Source: Verrucomicrobiia bacterium (GTDB lineage Bacteria > Verrucomicrobiota > Verrucomicrobiia > Limisphaerales > DASXHY01). Taken from it: 64,000 bases of DNA. Shown here in pieces: positions 27,578 to 35,113 of the stretch. The DNA lies in the NCBI GenBank assembly GCA_035629175.1, contig DASPIL010000060.1, positions 1 through 64,000 on the forward strand, written 5' to 3'. The notes under the pieces were generated by a model that was not told the origin of the DNA, searched no databases, and saw only the letters and a list, made by a program, of their open reading frames with translations. Position 1 is the first letter of the stretch. Each line of letters starts with the position of its first letter. The position numbers were made by a program, and so were the translations under genes.

Positions 27578-28467
27578 TGCCAAAGCCTTTCCGGATAGTG
27601 GCCGTCCCGGACCAGTTGCCGGATTCCCTGTTCGACGTGCGGGCGATCCTCGCGATAGGTGACGCCAAACCATTGGGCATTGGTCCGGAGGACTTTCACG
27701 CGTTTGCGTCCGTTCTGGACAAGGCTGTTGATCAGGCCGGGAATGTAGAATTCCGATTTTTGTTCGTGCCCGTGCTCTTCAAGGAACTTCTGGAAGTGCT
27801 CGCGCAATTCGCAAAACAAATCGGACTGGAATCCCCACATGTTCATCGAAACCAGTTCGTCACCCGTGAGCACCTGCGCGCCGCCCGAGGCATCGCGATA
27901 CCGGGCGCGATTTCCATCCTTCTCAATGCCGACCACCTCCCGGACATCCTGAAGCTCGCCGCCAGCCGATTGGCAGACTCCGCGTGCAACACTGCCAAAT
28001 TCCGACAACGTGTTCCGCAGAACAAATGCAACCATGGCGTAATCGGGATTGGACGGATTCAAATGATCGGCGAGCAGGCGGAACGATTCCGTCCCGTAAA
28101 AGTCATCGGCGTTGATCACTCCAAAAGGCCCCCTGATGACGTCGGCGCCCATCAGAATGGCGTGTCCCGTTCCCCAGGGCTTTTGCCGGCCCTCGGGGAC
28201 AGTGAAGCCGGGTGGAAGGGAGGTCAGCTCCTGGTAAACGTAATCGACCGAAATAAACGGTTCAAAGCGGCTTCCGATCCTTTCCCGAAACGCCGCTTCG
28301 ATGTCCCGGCGGATCACAAAAACGAGATGGTCAAACCCGGCGCGGATCGCGTCGTGCACCGAGTAATCGATGATCGTTTCACCCGAAGGCCCGACTGGAT
28401 CAATCTGTTTGAGGCCGCCGTAGCGGCTGCCCATTCCAGCGGCCAGCACCAGTAATGTCTTATGCAT
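27574..28467 (-). CDS. Sugar-1-phosphate nucleotidyltransferase
   Basis: A 297-residue NTP transferase from the ATG at 28467. The signature LVLAAGMGSRYGGLKQ (about 5-20) binds the nucleotide, and VINADDFYG (around residue 110) supplies the metal-binding Asp. Members couple a sugar 1-phosphate to UTP, dTTP or another NTP with release of pyrophosphate. The ATG overlaps the previous gene's stop by 8 nt and its own stop overlaps the kinase start, so all three should be translated together. Following the kinase product, UDP-GalNAc or UDP-GlcNAc is the expected output. The nucleotide is not decided by the sequence. Confidence 0.82.
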   Translation of the reverse strand: MHKTLLVLAAGMGSRYGGLKQIDPVGPSGETIIDYSVHDAIRAGFDHLVFVIRRDIEAAFRERIGSRFEPFISVDYVYQELTSLPPGFTVPEGRQKPWGTGHAILMGADVIRGPFGVINADDFYGTESFRLLADHLNPSNPDYAMVAFVLRNTLSEFGSVARGVCQSAGGELQDVREVVGIEKDGNRARYRDASGGAQVLTGDELVSMNMWGFQSDLFCELREHFQKFLEEHGHEQKSEFYIPGLINSLVQNGRKRVKVLRTNAQWFGVTYREDRPHVEQGIRQLVRDGHYPERLWQ

Positions 28468-29176
28468 CAATTTGAAAACGGAGAGCGGGCTCAAACGCGA
28501 GAAATCCCCATTCGCGCTGCCGATGAAAATCAGGGTGCAGATGCGGCGATGTGCACGAGATCACGGGTTGGGGAATACCGCGCGTGTAATCGTAACGCGC
28601 AAATGAAAATCGCCAGCGGGCAAGTTCGAGCGATGCGTCGTGGCCGCTCACAATGCGCGAAGGCACTTCGGCATACACCTGCCAGCCATTGCCCGAAACC
28701 CAGGTTTGGGAATGAAAGGCCGCGTCCCGCAAGAGGACCGGCGTGAGGTCGCGAGTCCGCCGCGCGTTCTCGATCGCGGCAACATCGGGATAACGCAACT
28801 GGAGGCGATGATTGTTCGGCGTCACATGAAGCTCGACATAGCTCTCGTGCGCATCCGCCCCCAGAAACATCTCAAAAACATCGCCGATCTCCCAAGTGCG
28901 CTGGTTCAGCTGCGTTGCATTGCTGAAGACATCTTCATCCTGCAACTCAGCGAACAGGTGAAGGGACGTGTTGCGCCATCCCAGTTGAACGTATGCAGGC
29001 GCAAACCGGGGTTCCTCCCTGGCAAGCCACGCCTGGCGCAATCCGCAACGCGGCGCCGTGGCAAAGGCGCGGCGGACTTCCGAAAGCTGCGATGCATCGA
29101 ACGGCGGAATTTCCGGGCAGTGTATTTTAGGGAGTGGTTCCGCTGCAGGTTCATTGACAGGTCTGACAGTTTGCAT
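28460..29176 (-). CDS. CBM9-like carbohydrate-binding protein, apparently cytoplasmic
   Basis: A 238-residue protein from the ATG at 29176, preceded at 5 nt by AGGAG (complement of 29182-29186), the clearest ribosome site in the locus. A frame to 29200 would overlap nagB. The fold looks like carbohydrate-binding family 9 / DOMON-related proteins: LHLFAELQDEDVFSNATQ, WEIGDVFEMFLG, SYVELHVTPNN and WQVYAEVPSRIV. Single-domain cytoplasmic homologues occur beside sugar catabolic genes, but their function is unknown. No signal peptide or membrane segment is seen. Its 3' end overlaps the nucleotidyltransferase start. Confidence 0.75.
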   Translation of the reverse strand: MQTVRPVNEPAAEPLPKIHCPEIPPFDASQLSEVRRAFATAPRCGLRQAWLAREEPRFAPAYVQLGWRNTSLHLFAELQDEDVFSNATQLNQRTWEIGDVFEMFLGADAHESYVELHVTPNNHRLQLRYPDVAAIENARRTRDLTPVLLRDAAFHSQTWVSGNGWQVYAEVPSRIVSGHDASLELARWRFSFARYDYTRGIPQPVISCTSPHLHPDFHRQREWGFLAFEPALRFQIDA

Positions 29177-29184
29177 GCGTGCTC

Positions 29185-29955
29185 CTAAACCTGCTGCCAC
29201 TCCGGCTTGTTTTCATAAACCCAGCGATAATATTCCGCCCGCTTGAGTTTTCCTGCGGCCGCTGAATCCACGCACAACTTCGCATTCACGTGCATCTGGA
29301 GAATGGACGCGGGATTCAGCGCTGTCAGCGGGCCTTCGACCGCGGCGGCGACGGCCCTCGCCTTCCTTGCGCCAAACGCCAGCAGGAGGCATTGACGCGC
29401 CTCCATGATTGTTCCCAGCCCCATGGTGATTACGTGTTGTGGAACATTCTCCGCCCCATCGAAATACTTCGCGTTGTCCCGGCGGGTTCCACGCGTAAGC
29501 GTTTTGATCCGCGTGCGTGAAGCCAGCGACGAGGTGGGTTCGTTGAACCCGATGTGGCCATCCGTGCCAATCCCGAGCACCTGAAGGTCAATGCCTCCCG
29601 CCTTCGCAATCTTCCGTTCATAATCGGCACAAAACAGCGGAATGTCCGCAGCCTGGCCGTCCGGGATGTGCACGTTCCTGCGGGAAATATTCACGTGCTG
29701 AAACAAGTTTTCCCACATGAAACTGTGATAGGACTGGGAATGATCGGGAGCCAATCCGACATATTCGTCGAGGTTGAACGTCGTCACCCTGCGCCAGTCG
29801 AGCTTCATTTCGGCGAGGGCGCGATAGAGCAGCAATGGCGTGCTTCCTGTCGCCAAACCCAAAACGGCGTTGGGTTTCGAACGAATGCAGCGCGCAACGA
29901 TCCGCGCAGCCACTTCGGTGGCGGCGGCCGCATCGCGTTGAATGATGATTTCCAT
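29185..29955 (-). CDS. nagB: Glucosamine-6-phosphate deaminase
   Basis: A 256-residue NagB converting glucosamine 6-phosphate to fructose 6-phosphate plus ammonia. Active-site motifs are LDEYVGL (Asp63, Glu64) and GIGTDGHIGFNEP (Asp132, His134, Glu139). All are shifted by nine from E. coli Asp72, Asp141, His143 and Glu148, so the catalytic set is complete. SRTRIKTLT and the NPASILQMH segment are also typical. Its ATG is 6 nt after the PIG-L deacetylase stop. No nagA is present. In Bacteroidota some NagB proteins are, as I recall, fused to a PIG-L domain, which suggests the neighbour makes its substrate. It provides the step into glycolysis. Confidence 0.92.
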   Translation of the reverse strand: MEIIIQRDAAAATEVAARIVARCIRSKPNAVLGLATGSTPLLLYRALAEMKLDWRRVTTFNLDEYVGLAPDHSQSYHSFMWENLFQHVNISRRNVHIPDGQAADIPLFCADYERKIAKAGGIDLQVLGIGTDGHIGFNEPTSSLASRTRIKTLTRGTRRDNAKYFDGAENVPQHVITMGLGTIMEARQCLLLAFGARKARAVAAAVEGPLTALNPASILQMHVNAKLCVDSAAAGKLKRAEYYRWVYENKPEWQQV

Positions 29956-29961
29956 TTTTCT

Positions 29962-30819
29962 TCAGCCGCGGCCGAGCCGCCGATTCAAATTTTCCCGGAC
30001 ACCGGACTCGAACCTTTGGATGAATTTGCAGGCATATTCCGTGATATCGAGCGTCGTGTCCTGCACCAGCGGCGTGAGATCCATTCCGAAAATCACCTGC
30101 GATGCGCAGTCGGTGGCGTGCGGCTGATGGAAGGTCGCGTTTGCGGCGCGCCGCCCCATGGCAGCCAGGTCGTAACGCTTACCGCCTGCGATCTGTGAAT
30201 GGAAGACCGCGTTCAACTCAGCAGCAAGGGCGTCATGTCCGCTGACGTCCATCACCACTTTGCTTTCGTCGGGAAGCCAGTCCAGATTCCGCCACACTTC
30301 GCAGCCCCAGACTCGTCGCGGCCGCTCGGATGCGGGAAGTTCGCGAAGGGCTTGAATCGCTGCGACCGCAACACCGATGTGCGTGTCATGCTTGTCCGCC
30401 AGGTTGTGGGTGTAAACAACTTCGGGAGTCGTCGCGGCGAGAATGGTTTTCAGATCCTCGCGCAATCGATCGTCGTTCGGACTTTTCACCACGCTGCTGG
30501 AATGCCCCAATTGAATCATCACGCCGTAACGTCCCTTTTCAGCAGCCGCGTTCTGTTCCCGTATCCTGGCCTCCATCATCTGCTCATCGGTGAAGGCGGC
30601 GAAAGGACCCGTTCGCGCGCTGCCAGAGCCATTCGTGCATGTGACACCGCCAAACCATTTGTCGTTCTCCGCGAAGCACTCCGTGATTCCATGAAACGCC
30701 ATGAACTCGAGATCGTCCTGGTGAGCGCCAATCCCGAGGTGAGTGATGCGCCTCAACGCATCGTGCAGCGGGCATTTGTCGGGCACGAACACGCCCGCGT
30801 TCGACTGGTGCAACTTCAT
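29962..30819 (-). CDS. PIG-L family N-acetylglucosaminyl deacetylase
   Basis: A 285-residue LmbE/PIG-L hydrolase, zinc-dependent N-deacetylase fold. The metal motif is GAHQDDLEF, a variant of AHPDDE with Gln for Pro, and the distal motif NLADKHDTHIG supplies the histidine ligand. The ATG at 30819 is 2 nt past the stop of the GH109-like gene; a frame from 30873 would overlap it. Residues after VVYTHN match PIG-L enzymes acting on small GlcNAc compounds. Located directly upstream of nagB in a locus without nagA, it is a candidate to deacetylate GlcNAc, GlcNAc-6-P or GalNAc derivatives. No signal peptide is seen, so it should act in the cytoplasm. Confidence 0.85.
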   Translation of the reverse strand: MKLHQSNAGVFVPDKCPLHDALRRITHLGIGAHQDDLEFMAFHGITECFAENDKWFGGVTCTNGSGSARTGPFAAFTDEQMMEARIREQNAAAEKGRYGVMIQLGHSSSVVKSPNDDRLREDLKTILAATTPEVVYTHNLADKHDTHIGVAVAAIQALRELPASERPRRVWGCEVWRNLDWLPDESKVVMDVSGHDALAAELNAVFHSQIAGGKRYDLAAMGRRAANATFHQPHATDCASQVIFGMDLTPLVQDTTLDITEYACKFIQRFESGVRENLNRRLGRG

Positions 30820-30821
30820 AG

Positions 30822-32258
30822 TCAAGTCGTCTGCGTCATCCGCGCTATGCCAAGCGGCTGCATCGTCCGCCATAGGCCTCGCGTGAAATCAGGGATGCTG
30901 ACCGGCGCGCTCCCGGAGGCGACCGAGCGCGTCGATATTTCCATGATACTGCTCCAAGCCGCAGCATCGTAGACAACGCTGTCGGGCGTGACCCCGCGTC
31001 GAAGGGTGTCCATCACGCGCCAGTTCATTACGAAATCCATTCCGCCATGACCGCCGCCGCGCGCACGCTCCTCCAGTTGCTTCCACAGCGGATGCGTGAA
31101 TTTGTCGCGCATGAGTTTCAGGTCGGCATCGTTGAGCCAATCATGGGATCCCCGCGCGCCCAGCCCATGAATCCCTGGGTCGTTGATCGACAGCCGCGCC
31201 GGGTAGTCGAAGAACGCGCCGCCGCTGCCGCACATCGCGTTGATCCGGTTGTACGGCCGCGGCGTGACAACATCATGCTGCACCATGATCGTGCGGCCGA
31301 GTTCCGTCTTGATGAGCGACGTGTTCATGTCGCCGCAGATATATTTTTCGCCCGCGTGCCTGCCGTTGTTGGGCTGGCGTTCGTCGCGGTATTTTGTCAG
31401 CGACACCTCGGGCGAACTCATTGACACGAGAAACTTGAATTGATCCCCGCGCCCGATTCCCAGCGTCTGGGCAACGGGACCAAGGCCGTGCGTTGGGTAC
31501 AGGTTTCCATCCTGCCGCGAGTGATACGCTCGGCGCCATTCGCCTTCGCCGTTCAAGTCGAAGAGAACGGTGCGAAGATCGTGGATGTAGGCGCACTCCG
31601 CGTGATTCAATTCCCCCAGGACGCCTTCCCGCGCGAGGTTCAGGACAAACAGTTCATTCTCTCCGTAGCAGCAATTCTCCAGCATGATGCAATGGCGCTG
31701 AGTCCGCTCGCTGGTGTCCACCAGCGTCCAGCATTCCGCCACGCTTTCCGCAGCCGAGACCTCGAGCAATGCATGCTTCCCCTGCTCCATCGCACGCACA
31801 GCCATCGGCACATGCCACTTCCAGGGTGTCGCAATGTAAACAGCGTCGATGTCATCGCGGTCGACCATTTTCTCCCAGATTTCTTCGGTCCCGCTGTAAA
31901 CCTCGGGACGCTTGCGGCGCTTCTTCTCACACGCATCTGCCCCGGCCTTCGCCCGATCGTCGCGCCAATCGCACACAGCCACTACCTCGACGAAATCCAT
32001 GTTCAGACAATCGTTGAGATGTGTCATGCCGCGATGAAGGCCGATGACTCCGACCCGCACGCGTTCCAGTGGCGGCGTGGTGAGATCATGAACAGGCTTG
32101 TTTCCGGCGGGCCTGCGCGGTGAGGCCGGAGATTTGCCCGATGCCATGACATCCTGGCCAGGTGTCGAACATCCCGACAATCCCGTCATGGAAGCGCCCA
32201 ACCCCGCGAGGGTTGAAGCCTTGAGAAAATGGCGCCGTGAAAAGTTGGAGTCGTTCAT
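30822..32258 (-). CDS. GH109-like alpha-N-acetylgalactosaminidase, Tat-exported lipoprotein
   Basis: A 478-residue Gfo/Idh/MocA-fold protein. The N-terminus has a twin-arginine motif SRRHFLK (Arg8-Arg9) and a lipobox LSGC (Cys30). The Rossmann motif is VGVIGLHRG (about 69-77). Segments STPWEWH-like ATPWKWHVPMAV, ENCCYGENELFVLN, YIHDLR, GNLYPTHGLGPV (His257), GDMNTSLIKT, RTIMVQHDVVTPRPY and GGHGGMDFVM follow glycoside hydrolase family 109 closely. That family cleaves alpha-GalNAc by an NAD-dependent redox mechanism and occurs in Akkermansia and Elizabethkingia. Here it would release GalNAc in the periplasm for the porter encoded 12 nt upstream. Other oxidoreductases share the fold, so activity needs proof. 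Confidence 0.85.
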   Translation of the reverse strand: MNDSNFSRRHFLKASTLAGLGASMTGLSGCSTPGQDVMASGKSPASPRRPAGNKPVHDLTTPPLERVRVGVIGLHRGMTHLNDCLNMDFVEVVAVCDWRDDRAKAGADACEKKRRKRPEVYSGTEEIWEKMVDRDDIDAVYIATPWKWHVPMAVRAMEQGKHALLEVSAAESVAECWTLVDTSERTQRHCIMLENCCYGENELFVLNLAREGVLGELNHAECAYIHDLRTVLFDLNGEGEWRRAYHSRQDGNLYPTHGLGPVAQTLGIGRGDQFKFLVSMSSPEVSLTKYRDERQPNNGRHAGEKYICGDMNTSLIKTELGRTIMVQHDVVTPRPYNRINAMCGSGGAFFDYPARLSINDPGIHGLGARGSHDWLNDADLKLMRDKFTHPLWKQLEERARGGGHGGMDFVMNWRVMDTLRRGVTPDSVVYDAAAWSSIMEISTRSVASGSAPVSIPDFTRGLWRTMQPLGIARMTQTT

Positions 32259-32270
32259 ACAGGAATGCTT

Positions 32271-34040
32271 TCAGCGTTTGCCCTGAAAATGTTCTTCAAT
32301 TTCTTCAAGCGTCTTCCCCTTCGTTTCCGGCAGAAAGAACGCGGCGGTGATGAAATAAACCACCGTGCACCCTGCGAAGAGGAAAAACAGCGTGGAGTAG
32401 CCATACCGCCCGACCGTCGGCAAAAAGGTCGCGGCGATGATTGTGGAAACCGCCTGGTTGATCAGGAGCGCGATGCTCATGCCATTCGAGCGAATCCGGG
32501 TTGGCATCAATTCCGACAACGCCAGCCAGACGCAAACGCCTGGACCGATTGCGAAGAATGCCATGAAGACAAAGAGAAACCCAGCCACGAGCCATCCGCT
32601 TTGTTCGGTGGGGACTGGCGTGATCAGGGCGTTCTCAATTCGGAGCGGCGCGGTTTGCGCTGCTTCGACGTCGGCGAAAGGATTCGAGAAGAACGCCACC
32701 ACGCGGTTGTTCGGCACGCAGTTCTCGCGCCTGATTTCGATTGGCTTCGCCAGCGCGTCGTCGGAACGCACAACACTCGTCGCGGCACGGAAATCACCAT
32801 AGGAATAAATGACGATCAGTGAGGCTGGCGTTTTAACGGCCTTCTCCCCTCCAATGCGCGAGAGCAATTCCTGATCGAACGCCAGGGTGAGCGTCTGTTG
32901 GGTCGAGACCTGCGACTGCACAATGTCGCGGGCATCGACACGCTGCTTCTCCGTGCGGTGAAACATCATGCCTGCGCAAATCAGCGACACAATGATTCCC
33001 GCGCTGCCCAGAGACAGGAGAAATTTTCTGCCTTTGCGATCGACAAGGATGACGCCAACGATCGTCAGCAGAAAATTGACAGTGGTGAGAATGACATAAC
33101 CGAGGTGTGCCTGGCGGTCGTCAAGGCCCGCCTGCAGGAGAATCGTGGCATTGTAGCCAATGATTGAATTGACGCCCGTGGCCTGGTTGCAGGCGAGGAT
33201 CACGCACGCGAGCACGAATGGAATCACGTATTTCCGGCGCAACAATGACTCGCGAATACGTTCGCCCGTGGTTGATGTGCTGGCCCGTTCGGATGCAATC
33301 GCTTCCTCCATTTCACGGAGTTCGACGTCGACCTGGGCAGCGGAGCGCGATCGCGACAACGCTGCGCGAGCGGCGTCAAGCCGGCCGCGCCGATAAAGCC
33401 AGCGCGGAGATTCAGCAACCATCAGGCTGCCCGCGACAAATAAAATCCCGGGGGGCAGCGAAACCCAGAAGATGCTGCGCCACGCTTTGTCCTTGAACGC
33501 GAAAAGCCTGTCCGGATCCCCGAGCTTCGCGACTTCTTCAACCTGGTGGCTGTAGTAAAAACCGATGATTGCCGCCGCGACAATGCCCAGCGTCAGCAGC
33601 CACTGGAAGATCCCCGTTCCCTTGCCCCGGTTGGCTGCGCCAAGGCATTCAGCGAGATACAACGGAATGACCACGCCGATCAGGCCCGCGCTGATTCCCT
33701 GCAACAATCGTCCAAACACAAGCGGGCCATATCCATCGGCGAGCGCGATCATTGGGATGCTGATGACGAACAGAATGCCGCTCGCAGCCATCACCTTCTT
33801 GCGCCCGAGAAGGTCGGCGAGCGCGCCCGCGAACAAGGTGGAAATCACGCTGCCCAGCAGCACCGCGGCAACGATGAACGACAACTGTCCCGCGCTGAGC
33901 CCCGAAGTTGCCTCCAGGTAAGGCAGCGCGCCTGAGATGATTCCAACATCGACGCCGTAGAGAAGCCCGCCGAGCCCGGCAACGAGCAGGAGGAAGCGAT
34001 TGTAACCCTTCTTGTCGTCGGCGCTGGGGTGATCAGTCAT
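32271..34040 (-). CDS. MFS sugar porter with large extracytoplasmic insertion
   Basis: A 589-residue proton-coupled transporter of the sugar porter family, read from the ATG at 34040. Signatures include GGLLYGVDVGIISGAL in helix 1, GALADLLGRKK between helices 2 and 3, SPRWLYRRGR after helix 6, NQATGVNSIIGY in helix 7, DRKGRK between helices 8 and 9, and PETKGKTLEEIEEHF after helix 12. About 120 residues (roughly 361-480) are inserted between helices 9 and 10, where the family has a short outside loop. Typical members have about 450-480 residues. It is the first gene of the ten-gene operon, so it should import the sugar released by the GH109-like enzyme. Confidence 0.88.
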   Translation of the reverse strand: MTDHPSADDKKGYNRFLLLVAGLGGLLYGVDVGIISGALPYLEATSGLSAGQLSFIVAAVLLGSVISTLFAGALADLLGRKKVMAASGILFVISIPMIALADGYGPLVFGRLLQGISAGLIGVVIPLYLAECLGAANRGKGTGIFQWLLTLGIVAAAIIGFYYSHQVEEVAKLGDPDRLFAFKDKAWRSIFWVSLPPGILFVAGSLMVAESPRWLYRRGRLDAARAALSRSRSAAQVDVELREMEEAIASERASTSTTGERIRESLLRRKYVIPFVLACVILACNQATGVNSIIGYNATILLQAGLDDRQAHLGYVILTTVNFLLTIVGVILVDRKGRKFLLSLGSAGIIVSLICAGMMFHRTEKQRVDARDIVQSQVSTQQTLTLAFDQELLSRIGGEKAVKTPASLIVIYSYGDFRAATSVVRSDDALAKPIEIRRENCVPNNRVVAFFSNPFADVEAAQTAPLRIENALITPVPTEQSGWLVAGFLFVFMAFFAIGPGVCVWLALSELMPTRIRSNGMSIALLINQAVSTIIAATFLPTVGRYGYSTLFFLFAGCTVVYFITAAFFLPETKGKTLEEIEEHFQGKR

Positions 34041-34221
34041 CGGATTGTTTTGATTCAATGTGCGGCAAGCCTGTGGCCGAATTCAACCCTTGGAAATAAG
34101 CCGCGGTTGGGATTGCGCTGCCCGAGTGGGCCTGATGGCTCGGAGATTGGATGGACGCCCGAAAGCGATGCAGATCCGGAATCGCAGGCACGACAACTTC
34201 AGAATCCATTTCAGCAGAACG

Positions 34222-35052
34222 TCACTTCGGACTCGCAATGTTGGCTGGCGGCACCCAACCCGCATTCCAGTTCAACGTCCATAAATCCCTCAACTTGACC
34301 ACCTGCGCATGTCCGTCGACGAATGCGATGTTGATGGCGCCAGGCAGATTCGCACTCGATGTCAGGCTTCGAGGTGCTGAACCTGGCGATGCGCCGCCGT
34401 GGCGCGCGAGTGAAATGCGGCCCATGTCGGTGTCCGCGTTGCCCTTGTACAGGTCCTTCGCCGGCCCTTCCGTTGCCTTCGGCCATGCATCGATCCACAT
34501 GGCATCAGCGAACAAGGGTGTCGTCGCCGAACTGCGAATCGCACTCTCTGCACCGTATCGCCATGAGAGCGGCGTGCCGAACGTGCGATCAGTCGAATAC
34601 GTGCCGCTGTAAAGCCAGCCATTGAATGCATAACTGCCCTGGTAATTCGTTGCGGTGGGAGCCCACTTCCACATCTGGTCGGCCGCCCCATACGTGTACT
34701 GCGCGCTGAAATCCGTGCGCGTGGTCGGCAGGGATGCCGTGGGGCACGCCCGAACGGCTTCGACCTGCGCGTGGTAGGACATCAGGATCGCCATCCACAG
34801 GTTCTGGTTGGCGGTGTATTGGAATGACTTGTTGTAATCGCCGACGTAGAGCGCGTAGGCCACCGACAGCTGCTTCAGGTTGCTGACACAATTGATGTCC
34901 TTGGCCTTGAGCTTGGCGCGCGACAACGCCGGCAGCAGCATCGCCGCGAGGATCGCAATGATCGCGATCACCACAAGCAACTCAATCAGTGTGAAGCCGC
35001 TTCGGGCCGAACCCATTCGCCTTGAGACCAGCGTTCGCATCCTGTTTTTCAT
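34222..35052 (-). CDS. Type II secretion-like pseudopilin (H-X9-DG group), second copy
   Basis: A 276-residue prepilin. A basic leader ([19 protein letters not shown]) precedes [20 protein letters not shown] with Glu at mature position 5. [24 protein letters not shown] then parallels the pseudopilin at 7249. ARHGG and AFVDGHAQ near the C-terminus fit the H-X9-DG group. It starts 61 nt downstream of the CBM9/Ig protein, with a strong hairpin in the gap, the same arrangement as at 8067-11890. The sugar porter start is 181 nt downstream without a clear terminator, so read-through into the catabolic operon is possible. Cargo is unknown. Confidence 0.87.
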   Translation of the reverse strand: MKNRMRTLVSRRMGSARSGFTLIELLVVIAIIAILAAMLLPALSRAKLKAKDINCVSNLKQLSVAYALYVGDYNKSFQYTANQNLWMAILMSYHAQVEAVRACPTASLPTTRTDFSAQYTYGAADQMWKWAPTATNYQGSYAFNGWLYSGTYSTDRTFGTPLSWRYGAESAIRSSATTPLFADAMWIDAWPKATEGPAKDLYKGNADTDMGRISLARHGGASPGSAPRSLTSSANLPGAINIAFVDGHAQVVKLRDLWTLNWNAGWVPPANIASPK

Positions 35053-35073
35053 ACCATTTCAGAGTCGATTCCA

Positions 35074-35100
35074 GCCGGGAACACAGTGTGTGTCCCCGGC
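35074..35100 (-). other. Intercistronic hairpin
   Basis: Arms 35074-35085 and 35089-35100 form a 12-bp stem with a single A-C mismatch and a GTG loop, ending in a GCCGGG/CCCGGC clamp. It lies between the large secreted protein and the pseudopilin, as the hairpin at 8088-8112 does. There is no U-tract, so processing or mRNA stabilisation is more likely than termination. Confidence 0.6.
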
Positions 35101-35113
35101 CGGATGAGAGGAA

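Noticed and set aside
30822-32258. Plain Gfo/Idh/MocA dehydrogenase annotation
   Set aside because: Many segments across the whole length follow GH109 closely, including YPTHGLGP and GGHGGMDFVM, so the narrower family call is preferred.
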